From: an uncultured Planctomycetota bacterium
GTDB taxonomy: Bacteria > Planctomycetota > Phycisphaerae > Phycisphaerales > UBA5793
NCBI GenBank assembly: GCA_900696685.1
Contig: CAADHA010000161.1
Coordinates: 1 to 64,000, forward strand
Direction of reading: 5' to 3'
Length of the DNA stretch: 64,000 bases
Below the pieces are notes generated by a model. The model made no database searches. It was given only the letters and a program-made list of their open reading frames with translations, and was not told where the DNA came from. Positions 49,930 through 56,859 of the stretch are shown here, one piece after another (the first letter of the stretch is position 1; each line of letters opens with the position of its first letter). A program made the translations under genes and the position numbers.

Positions 49930-51165
49930 TCACCCCTGCGGCGCGTAGAAGCGCGAGCCGGGGAGGCGGACTTTCTCATTCGTGCTGCGGATGCGCGGCA
50001 GGAAGGGCTGGCCGAGATAGACCACGGCGGCGAGCAGCAGGTTCATCCCCAGCATCCACCACCATTGCGTTCGCCCCATGTAGACCAGCACCGAAGTCCC
50101 AACGAGAAGCAGGCCCGAAAGGGGAATGAGCATCCGCCACGCGAGGTTCATCAACTGGTCGTAGCGAAATCGCGGCAGCGTCCACCGCACCACCATCATA
50201 AACGTGATGAGCAGGCCGACTTTGACGATGAACACGATCACCTTGAGCAGCACGGCGAGCAGCCCGCCCTCGACCGGTTGAGGCATGAAGGGTACGAGGT
50301 GCCACCCGCCGAGGAAGAGGACGGTGAAGATCGCGCTGCTGGTGATCATGTGCCCGTACTCGGCGAAGAAGAAGAGCGCCCACTTCATCGCCGAATACTC
50401 AGTGTGGTAGCCGCCGACGAGTTCCTGCTCCGCCTCGGGGAGGTCGAAGGGCGCTCGATTGGCCTCGGCGAGCATGGCGACAAAGCAGATGATCGCGGCA
50501 AGCGGATGGGCGATGGCGAACCACATGCCACCGGTCTGCGCGGCGATGATGGCGTCGGGCCGCAGCGAGCCGACGGTGAGCAGGACGATGAGAATCGACA
50601 CGCCGAGGGGGATCTCGTAACTGATCATCTGTGCGCCGGCGCGGAGGCCGCCGAGGAAGGCGAACTTGCTGTTGGAGGCCCAGCCGCCGAGGACCACGCC
50701 GTAGACGCCGATGCTGGCCGTGGCGATGACGTAGACGATGCCGACGCCGACGTCGCCGGCCGCGGCGACCTGCACGGCCGCCGGTTCGATCACCGCCCCG
50801 CCGATGATCGGCAGCCAGCCCCACACCGTCCAGCCGGGGAAGTTCCACACGCCGCCCCACGGCACGATCGCCCAGCCGATGAGCGCCGGGATGATGATGA
50901 ACGCCGGGGCAAGGATGAACAGCCGGCGATCCACCTGCGACGGGTTGTAGTCTTCCTTGAAGAAGAGTTTGATGCCGTCGGCAACGGGCTGGAGGATACC
51001 GGCCGGCCCGACGCGGTTGGGGCCGATGCGGTCCTGAATCCACGCGACCACCTTGCGCTCCCAGAGGATCAGGTAGGCGATGACCCCCTGAATGCCGGCG
51101 AAAACGGCGAGGCAGACAAGGACGCTGACGAAGACCTGGGCCGGGATCGAGTCGATGTGCGGCAT
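49930..51165 (-). CDS. nuoH: NADH-quinone oxidoreductase subunit H
   Basis: 411 aa, about eight to nine membrane segments. Family signatures are strong: ILWERKVVAWIQDRIGPNRV, GPAGILQPVADGIKLFFKED and EANRAPFDLPEAEQELVGG. NuoH sits at the joint between the membrane arm and the peripheral arm of complex I and forms part of the quinone chamber. The extra loop between segments 2 and 3 looks longer than in E. coli NuoH (325 aa). The ATG at 51165 is used. No other nuo gene is in the window, so it is separated from the usual cluster or that cluster lies elsewhere. Confidence 0.93.
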   Translation of the reverse strand: MPHIDSIPAQVFVSVLVCLAVFAGIQGVIAYLILWERKVVAWIQDRIGPNRVGPAGILQPVADGIKLFFKEDYNPSQVDRRLFILAPAFIIIPALIGWAIVPWGGVWNFPGWTVWGWLPIIGGAVIEPAAVQVAAAGDVGVGIVYVIATASIGVYGVVLGGWASNSKFAFLGGLRAGAQMISYEIPLGVSILIVLLTVGSLRPDAIIAAQTGGMWFAIAHPLAAIICFVAMLAEANRAPFDLPEAEQELVGGYHTEYSAMKWALFFFAEYGHMITSSAIFTVLFLGGWHLVPFMPQPVEGGLLAVLLKVIVFIVKVGLLITFMMVVRWTLPRFRYDQLMNLAWRMLIPLSGLLLVGTSVLVYMGRTQWWWMLGMNLLLAAVVYLGQPFLPRIRSTNEKVRLPGSRFYAPQG

Positions 51166-51221
51166 GAGAGGCGCAATCGTAACGGGGCGGAGGCGCGACG
51201 CCACCGCAGGAAGTCACCCGA

Positions 51222-52313
51222 TCAAACCGGGGGCACTGACGAGGCGCCCCGCTCCGCCATCGCCGCGACCTGCTTGACTTTCTCCGCCTGCGACCGATGG
51301 ACGACGAGCGTGGCGTCGGCGGTGCGCACGACGATGAGATCGTCGCATCCCACGACGGCGATCGTGTGCTTCGGGTCATCCGAAAAGACGGCGATCGACT
51401 TTGCCTCCAGCGCGTGCAGAATCGCGTTGCTGCGGTTGCCGCGCGCATCAGCGGAAAGGGTCTGCGCGAGGCTGGGCCAACTGCCCACGTCGCTCCACTG
51501 CACCTTCATCGGAACCGCGCACACGGGACGCCCGGGCCGGCGCGAGGCCGGCTCCATGATCGCCACATCGACGCTTGCGCGCGGCAGCGTGGGGTAGACT
51601 CTGGCAAGGACGTCGGCTTGCGTCGGCTTGTCCCACGCCGCGGCGATGAGGTCGATGCCCTGCGCAATCTCCGGCCGGTGGAGGCGCAGCGCCTCAAGGA
51701 AGCCCCGGGCTGAAAAGACAAACATCCCGCTGTTCCAGCCGTAGCGCCCGCTTTCGATAAACTTCCGGGCCGTTGCTTCGTCGGGCTTCTCAGTGAAGGA
51801 CTCGACGCGCACGGCGGGGGCGAAGCCCTCGACTACCTCGCCGAGTTCGACGTAGCCGTAAGCTGTGGCCGGATGCGTGGCCGTGATGGCGAAGGTGACG
51901 AGGCGGGCGGGATCATCCTCGACGAGGCTGAAGCCGTGCTGCACGGCGCCCGCGAAACGCTCGACCGGCTCGATGAGATGGTCGGCGGTGAGCACGGCGA
52001 AGACGGCGTCGGGATCGAGCACGGCGAGGGACACAGAAGTAAAGGCGATGGCGGCGCAGGTGTCGCGGCCCACGGGTTCGGCGAGGTACTGCCCGGCCCG
52101 GACCAGCCCGGCGTCGAGGACCGTCTGGCGCATCGACTCGCCGGCGCAGACGAAGACGCGCGACCCCGCCACCACCGCCTCGGCGCGGCGGCGGGCGAGT
52201 TCGAGAAGGCTCCGGCCGCCCACGAGCGGAAGCAGCTGCTTGGGGCGATCGACGCGGCTCATCGGCCACAGCCGCGTCCCCGATCCGCCCGCAAGTATCA
52301 CCGCGTATCGCAT
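51222..52313 (-). CDS. manC: mannose-1-phosphate guanylyltransferase
   Basis: 363 aa. Makes GDP-mannose from mannose-1-phosphate and GTP, the donor for surface polysaccharides. The nucleotide-binding start AVILAGGSGTRLWPMSRVDR, then PKQLLPLVGGRSLLELA, FTEKPDEATARKFIESGRYG and NSGMFVF are characteristic. The ATG at 52313 is chosen so that the protein begins MRYAVILAGG; the frame is open upstream. It lacks the C-terminal isomerase domain of bifunctional enzymes. It could serve the polysaccharide genes at the left end of the window. Confidence 0.92.
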   Translation of the reverse strand: MRYAVILAGGSGTRLWPMSRVDRPKQLLPLVGGRSLLELARRRAEAVVAGSRVFVCAGESMRQTVLDAGLVRAGQYLAEPVGRDTCAAIAFTSVSLAVLDPDAVFAVLTADHLIEPVERFAGAVQHGFSLVEDDPARLVTFAITATHPATAYGYVELGEVVEGFAPAVRVESFTEKPDEATARKFIESGRYGWNSGMFVFSARGFLEALRLHRPEIAQGIDLIAAAWDKPTQADVLARVYPTLPRASVDVAIMEPASRRPGRPVCAVPMKVQWSDVGSWPSLAQTLSADARGNRSNAILHALEAKSIAVFSDDPKHTIAVVGCDDLIVVRTADATLVVHRSQAEKVKQVAAMAERGASSVPPV

Positions 52314-52428
52314 GGTCGAGAATAGGCGAGCCGCCTCGCTCTCGCGGCGCGGTCGCGTACGATGTCTCATCGCGCGTACACGCACGCGAACGTCGTGCGA
52401 AACCACGCATCGAGGGCGTCGCGGCTGC

Positions 52429-52704
52429 CTATAGATCCGTCAGATCACCCTCCTGCGCGATCTTCTCATCTTCATATGGCGCCGTGGCTCGGCGGTAGAA
52501 CTCCTGCTGCACGCAGCTGAGCAACCCGGCAACCTCGTTGTGATCGGCGTAGCGCATCGATTCGCCGTAGACGCGGCGGATGAGCAGGCTGATGATGTAG
52601 TTCATGTGTCCGGGTCGGGCCATGCGGTCCTGCGGCACCATCGCGGCAAGTTCATCGATGGCACGCTGGTAGTGGGCGCGGTCTGTGCGGGCGATGTAGG
52701 GCAC
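52429..52704 (-). CDS. small conserved protein, DUF6899-like (tentative)
   Basis: 91 aa starting at a GTG (52704) with AGGGAG upstream: PYIARTDRAHYQRAIDELAA, then GHMNYIISLLIRRVYGESMR, LLSCVQQEFYRRATAPYEDE and a final GDLTDL. Short proteins that begin MPYI and end FYRR...PYED-K...NGDV occur in both phages and bacteria; this one fits from memory, which I cannot check. Function is unknown. It lies between manC and ruvA. Confidence 0.6.
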   Translation of the reverse strand: MPYIARTDRAHYQRAIDELAAMVPQDRMARPGHMNYIISLLIRRVYGESMRYADHNEVAGLLSCVQQEFYRRATAPYEDEKIAQEGDLTDL

Positions 52705-52736
52705 GGCGGTGCTCCCTTGCTCTGTGGACGCGGCGA

Positions 52737-53363
52737 TCAACCGGTCTTCACGCGAAACGCGGCGGTCACGAGCCGCTGCGCATCCTCGATCTCCGGCTCG
52801 ATGGTCAGGGCGCGGTCGATCCACTGCACGGCGAGGTGGCGAGGCTCGCCGAGCCGAATAAGCACCGCCAGCGCATCCTGGGCGAGCGCGCCGCGGCCAA
52901 TCGGGCCGGTCGCCGCGACGAGCGCTGCGCCGCCTGCCAGAAACGGCTCCATCTTTTCGTGCAACTCCGCCACGATCGACTCCGCCGTCCGCCGGCCGAC
53001 TTCGGGCAGCGACTTGAGCACGTCGAGATCGCGCGAGGCGATGGCGGCGGCGATCGTCCGCGTCGGCAGGGCCATCGCCCGAAGCGCCTTGCGGTTCCCG
53101 ATTCCCTTCACCGTCGTGAACAACTCGAAGAACTCGCGATCGGCTCGCGAAGCAAAGCCGAGGAGGCGCGGCAGGATCGTCGTGCCCTGCCCCTGGCTCT
53201 CGAAGTAGTGGAAGGTCTCAAACGAAACCGTCTCGCCGATACGCCCGCTCAGGGCCTGAAGATCGTACGCGGGCACGTGCAGTTCATAGACCAGCGGCCC
53301 GATGCGCAGCAGAACGCACGGCCCATTCACCGCCACGATCTCACCTTCGATGCGAGCGATCAT
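52737..53363 (-). CDS. ruvA: Holliday junction branch migration protein RuvA
   Basis: 208 aa. It starts MIARIEGEIVAVNGPCVLLR, then GPLVYELHVPAYDLQAL, the OB-fold domain I. The helix-hairpin-helix domain II is visible as FELFTTVKGIGNRKALRAMA and LKSLPEVGRRTAESIVAELH. A flexible linker and the small domain III (DALAVLIRLGEPRHLAVQWI) that regulates RuvB follow. RuvA tetramers hold the four-way junction for RuvB. The ATG at 53363 is clear. ruvB and ruvC are not in the window. Confidence 0.92.
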   Translation of the reverse strand: MIARIEGEIVAVNGPCVLLRIGPLVYELHVPAYDLQALSGRIGETVSFETFHYFESQGQGTTILPRLLGFASRADREFFELFTTVKGIGNRKALRAMALPTRTIAAAIASRDLDVLKSLPEVGRRTAESIVAELHEKMEPFLAGGAALVAATGPIGRGALAQDALAVLIRLGEPRHLAVQWIDRALTIEPEIEDAQRLVTAAFRVKTG

Positions 53364-53431
53364 CGCCGCACATCGTAGCGCGCCGCCCGTGCCGTCATGG
53401 AGTGGACGCCGTCTCCGCACCGACCGAAAAC

Positions 53432-53516
53432 AAAAGGGACAGGTACATTTGTTTTCTGGAATTTCCCGGCGATTCCTCGGTGTTTCTCCTGGTACGCAAA
53501 TGTACCTGTCCCGTTT
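53432..53516. repeat. 16-bp inverted-repeat (REP/MITE-like) element
   Basis: GGGACAGGTACATTTG at 53436-53451 is matched exactly in inverted orientation by CAAATGTACCTGTCCC at 53497-53512, with A-rich left and T-rich right flanks (AAAA / GTTTAT). The 45-nt centre is GC-poorer than the surroundings. It fills the gap between the 5' end of ruvA and the 3' end of plsC, and its right end is 2 nt from the plsC stop. Repeats of this style are typically moved by IS200-like REP transposases. Confidence 0.7.
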
Positions 53517-54264
53517 ATTCGCTCAGTGGTCCGTGCTGGGACGGCGTCGGATCATCGCTGACCGGCCAGCCGGACGTCGCGGCGATGCGGTCGCGGACGG
53601 CGCGGGTGACGGCGTCGGGCGCGGCGGCCGGGTCGAATCGCATCGCTTGGCCGAACTCGACGCGTGCGCGGCCGCGCCGCCAGAGACTCTCGATCGCCCG
53701 GTCGACATGTGGTGTGCCGCTGATCCAGACGGGGATGACGGTGGCGCCGGTGCGCTGCACAAGAAATCCAACGCCTTCCTGAAATCGCCGCAACTGACCC
53801 GCCGGCCGCTCGATGCCGCCCTCGGGGAAGATTCCCAGCACGCCGCCGCCGCGGAGGTGGCGCAGGGCTTCGCGCGTCGTGGCCATGTCGCGCCCGTCGC
53901 GCTCGACGAGGATGATCCGTCCATAGCGCGTGAACCAATCCACCAACCCCCTGTTCATCTCGCGCATCATCATCCAGCGGATCTCGAAGGTGCAGGCGGC
54001 CTGGATGAGCAACGGGTCGGCGGCCCCGGTGTGATTCGAGACAATGATGAGCGGTCCCGGGGGTCGAGGATCGACGGCGTCGCGGCCGACGTACGTTGTG
54101 CGGTGCACGAGTCGCGCGTGAAGACGAATGGCTGTCCAGAGAAGATACCCCAGCCAGGTCGGCCTCGGGCTGCGCCGCCTCTTCCCGTCCGCCCACTGCG
54201 CTGCGGCGACCGAGAACACGATCACAAGGAGGGCTGGGGGCACAAGCAGAAGGGGCATCGCCAC
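53515..54264 (-). CDS. plsC: 1-acyl-sn-glycerol-3-phosphate acyltransferase family protein
   Basis: 249 aa. An N-terminal hydrophobic segment (LLLVPPALLVIVFSVAAAQ) anchors it. The acyltransferase blocks are present: SNHTGAADPLLIQAAC (the HX4D motif), GRIILVERDGRD, and FPEGGIERPAGQLRRFQEGV (the FPEG substrate block), then VIPVWISGTP. It would acylate lysophosphatidate or a related lipid. The stop codon (TAA) lies directly against the inverted-repeat element, so the last residues (HGPLSE) may have been altered by insertion. Confidence 0.85.
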   Translation of the reverse strand: MAMPLLLVPPALLVIVFSVAAAQWADGKRRRSPRPTWLGYLLWTAIRLHARLVHRTTYVGRDAVDPRPPGPLIIVSNHTGAADPLLIQAACTFEIRWMMMREMNRGLVDWFTRYGRIILVERDGRDMATTREALRHLRGGGVLGIFPEGGIERPAGQLRRFQEGVGFLVQRTGATVIPVWISGTPHVDRAIESLWRRGRARVEFGQAMRFDPAAAPDAVTRAVRDRIAATSGWPVSDDPTPSQHGPLSE

Positions 54265-54386
54265 GGCCCAAGAGAATCAGCGCGCGAGGGGCAAAGTCAA
54301 GCGGAGCACGCCCCGCGACTCGAACCTCCGCCAATCGCACCCGTATAATCGCTGGGGCACATGCTCAGGGCCTGCGGGAGGATCGA

Positions 54387-54863
54387 GTGACGGCTGGAAC
54401 GCAGAGTCGCAGAATGAATGGTCCCGACGCGCGCCGACGGCGCGGACTGGGGCCGTTCATTTCACTCGCTCTGACTGCGGTCCTCTCGTCGTTTCTGGTG
54501 CCGCTCGTGCACCGACATTCCTCTCACGACGGGAGAGGTCCGGCGGCGTCGCACGTCTCGCATGGCCCGGGCTGCTCGGTGAAGCCAGCCGCCTCGACCC
54601 CCCAGAATTCGCCTGCGCCGCAAACGCCCGTTCCGGACGATGAATCTTCCTGCCCGATCTGCGTGTTCGTGAAGTCGGGTCAGTCGCGGAGCATGATACT
54701 GCCGCCGGCGAGTCATGCCTTTGTGCTGCAACCGCCGGTCAGCGCGCTTCCTGCGGCGACCCGGGGGCCTGCCCCATCTTCAGGGCGGCCGAGGATCGCA
54801 TCGCCGCGAGCTCCCCCCGCGGTCGAGTGCCTGATCCCGCGTTTCTGTTTTTTCTCAATGTGA
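54387..54863 (+). CDS. DUF2946-like secreted or membrane protein (tentative)
   Basis: 158 aa from a GTG with GGGAGG 5 nt upstream; an ATG at 54414 is the alternative. One N-terminal membrane segment (LGPFISLALTAVLSSFLVPLV) is followed by His-rich sequence (HRHSSHDGRG...SHVSHG) and a CPIC motif in ESSCPICVFVKSGQ. The layout of a membrane segment, His residues and C-x-x-C is seen in DUF2946 proteins, which are suspected metal (copper) binders. It ends in an Ala/Pro-rich tail. It lies just before a pseudopilin gene and a secreted protein. Confidence 0.45.
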   Translation: MTAGTQSRRMNGPDARRRRGLGPFISLALTAVLSSFLVPLVHRHSSHDGRGPAASHVSHGPGCSVKPAASTPQNSPAPQTPVPDDESSCPICVFVKSGQSRSMILPPASHAFVLQPPVSALPAATRGPAPSSGRPRIASPRAPPAVECLIPRFCFFSM

Positions 54864-54925
54864 AGTGAACCGGTGCGCGCCGCCTGCGCGGCGCAAATCC
54901 GGCCCAGACAGCGAGGAGGACCGCG

Positions 54926-55648
54926 ATGCGTCAGCGCGCGTTCACGCTCGTCGAACTGATGGTGGTCATCTTTATCATTGCCCTGCTCATCGGGCTGCTT
55001 CTGCCCGCGCTCGCCGGGGCCCGCGTCGCCGGCCGCATGGCCGCGGACCTGAGCAACATCCGGACGATGGAGATCGCCCACACCATGTACGTCAACGACC
55101 ACAAGGGATTCACCGTCGATGTCGGCCTTTCCCACGGGACCGAGGAGGAAGACCCGGGCGCCTGGATCTTCACCCTCGAACGCTACTACGGCAGCCGCCT
55201 CGCCCGGCGGAGCCCCGGTGACCGGAGCATTTACTGGCCACCGGAAGAGGGCGGGTCTGGGCAGCGCGTCCCCGGCACCAGCCGCTACCGCAAGACGAGT
55301 TACGGCATCAACAATTACCTGACGAGCCGCGCACCGCTCAAGCCCTGGCGTCAGGTTACACACATTGCGTCGCCCTCGCGCACCATTCACTTCCTGCTCA
55401 TGACGGAGGAAGGTTCCTTCGCGGGAGCGGATCATCCTCACGTTGAGAACTGGTGGATCGGGAACCGCGACGCGGTGCCTCTCCTGGCGGCGCGGCACGT
55501 CAAACTTCACGCGTTCGGCGGCGAACCGGGGACGTGGGGGGCGAAATCCAACTGGGGCTTTCTCGATGGACACGCCGAGAGCCTCTCATTCAGCGCCGTG
55601 TACGACACAATCAGGCGCAACCAGTTCGATCCGGATGTGGCGCGCTGA
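54926..55648 (+). CDS. prepilin-like protein (type II secretion pseudopilin family)
   Basis: 240 aa. It starts MRQRAFTLVELMVVIFIIAL: a short basic leader, the type III signal and a membrane helix, with Ala in place of Gly at the cleavage position, as is common in this phylum. The remainder has the layout of the large planctomycetal H-x9-DG pseudopilin group, with SYGINNYLTSRAPLKPWRQV and a C-terminal NWGFLDGHAESLSF motif. Such proteins probably form surface fibres or secretion pseudopili. No prepilin peptidase or assembly ATPase is near. GAGGA precedes the ATG. Confidence 0.8.
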   Translation: MRQRAFTLVELMVVIFIIALLIGLLLPALAGARVAGRMAADLSNIRTMEIAHTMYVNDHKGFTVDVGLSHGTEEEDPGAWIFTLERYYGSRLARRSPGDRSIYWPPEEGGSGQRVPGTSRYRKTSYGINNYLTSRAPLKPWRQVTHIASPSRTIHFLLMTEEGSFAGADHPHVENWWIGNRDAVPLLAARHVKLHAFGGEPGTWGAKSNWGFLDGHAESLSFSAVYDTIRRNQFDPDVAR

Positions 55649-55716
55649 CGGCGCGGCCGGATCATCAGGCAACAGAACCTGACAACCTCACCGATTGGGG
55701 GAAGGAACTCAGTACC

Positions 55717-56631
55717 ATGAATCGAATCACAGTGACTCTGACGATGGCGGCCGGATTGTGCCTGGCGGGGCGGGCGGATGCGCAGCATGCAGGAGACGTC
55801 TTCCTCGAGGGCGTCGCCGGCCGTATCCTCACCGGCTCGATCACGGAGCGCACCATCCTCCACGATCATCGCGTTTTTCCAGCTGAGTTCGGCGAGATCT
55901 TCCGCAACTTCACCGACGAGCCGGGGTTCGACTCCCGGGCCGACGCGTTTGCGCCCGGCACGAACATCGGCTTCAACGTGCTCGACGCCGTGCGGATCTG
56001 GAACGGCCGCAGTTTCGCGACGAGATCGCCCGTCACCTTCACCATCAGTTTCGCCAACCTGAACGTTGAGACGGGCGCCGGGTTCGTCGAAGGATTCGGC
56101 CTGCCGGTCGCGCCCAACGGCGAATGGCACCGGCACCTCAACTTCGTCATTAACGATCCTGCGCCGGCCGGCATTTACCTCCTTGCCCTTGAACTCTGGA
56201 GCGATGATCCCGGCCTGCGCAACTCAGATCCGTTCTTCATCATCTTCAACCAGGAGAGCAGCGAACTGCTCCACGACGAGGCGATCGACTGGGTCGAGAA
56301 CAACCTGGTCGCCGGGATCCGCTTCGAGGATGTCGACCTGGGAGTCGGGCGGGTCAATGACTTCCGCGTGCGAGGCGCGACGCCGGGCCGGCGCGTGACC
56401 TTCTTCTACGGCTTCCGCCTCGGTGGTGGGCCGCAGGTTCCCGGCTGCCCTGGGACGTGGATCACGATCCACTTCCCGCGGGTGATGGGATCGGCGATCG
56501 TCGATTCCTCGGGCCGGGCAACCTACTCGCAGTTCGTGCCCGGCGGCGCGACGGGGCGCATCGTGTTCTTCGGGGCCGTGGAACCGAGCACCTGCACGGT
56601 GGGCAATGTCGTGGAGCACGAGTTTGAGTAA
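55717..56631 (+). CDS. secreted protein with C-terminal beta domain
   Basis: 304 aa. Signal peptide MNRITVTLTMAAGLCLAGRADA, then a mostly beta mature part (FNVLDAVRIWNGRSF; PVTFTISFANLNVETGAGFV; WHRHLNFVINDPAPAGIYLL). The last ~90 residues are a separate domain: VRGATPGRRVTFFYGFRLGG, PGCPGTWITIHFP, SSGRATYSQFVPGGATGRIV, then GAVEPSTCTVGNVVEHEF. This tail resembles that of the gene at the right edge of the window. It follows the pseudopilin gene and has GAAGGAA upstream. Function unknown; an intrinsic terminator follows. Confidence 0.7.
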   Translation: MNRITVTLTMAAGLCLAGRADAQHAGDVFLEGVAGRILTGSITERTILHDHRVFPAEFGEIFRNFTDEPGFDSRADAFAPGTNIGFNVLDAVRIWNGRSFATRSPVTFTISFANLNVETGAGFVEGFGLPVAPNGEWHRHLNFVINDPAPAGIYLLALELWSDDPGLRNSDPFFIIFNQESSELLHDEAIDWVENNLVAGIRFEDVDLGVGRVNDFRVRGATPGRRVTFFYGFRLGGGPQVPGCPGTWITIHFPRVMGSAIVDSSGRATYSQFVPGGATGRIVFFGAVEPSTCTVGNVVEHEFE

Positions 56632-56672
56632 GCCAGGTCGATCCGCTCCGGCGCCGCAGGCGCCGCCATCCG

Positions 56673-56715
56673 AAGGCCCGGGGGACCACATCGGCCTCCC
56701 GGGCTTTCCTTTTTC
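56673..56715 (+). terminator. intrinsic terminator
   Basis: AAGGCCCGGGGGA (56673-56685) pairs with TCCCGGGCTT (56697-56706) with one bulged G and an 11-nt loop, followed by a T-rich stretch (TTTCCTTTTT, 56705-56714). It closes the transcript of the secreted-protein gene ending at 56631. Confidence 0.8.
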
Positions 56716-56723
56716 ACCCGATT

Positions 56724-56776
56724 CCGCGTCGACGCGGCTGACGTCACTTGAGCAAATCCGGCAGCCATCCTACCGT
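56724..56776 (+). promoter_or_regulatory. palindrome and weak promoter before carB
   Basis: CCGCGTCGACGCGG (56724-56737) is a perfect 14-bp palindrome. Just after it, TTGAGC (56748-56753), 17 nt and TACCGT (56771-56776) form a weak sigma-70-like promoter ~85 nt before carB. The palindrome could be an operator; no regulator is known from the sequence. Confidence 0.3.
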
Positions 56777-56859
56777 ATCGGAGTTTATCATCATCCGACC
56801 GGACCGCACGATGCGCCAAGCCATTCTCATACCCCCGACCCCCGACCGCTGGGAGGCTC

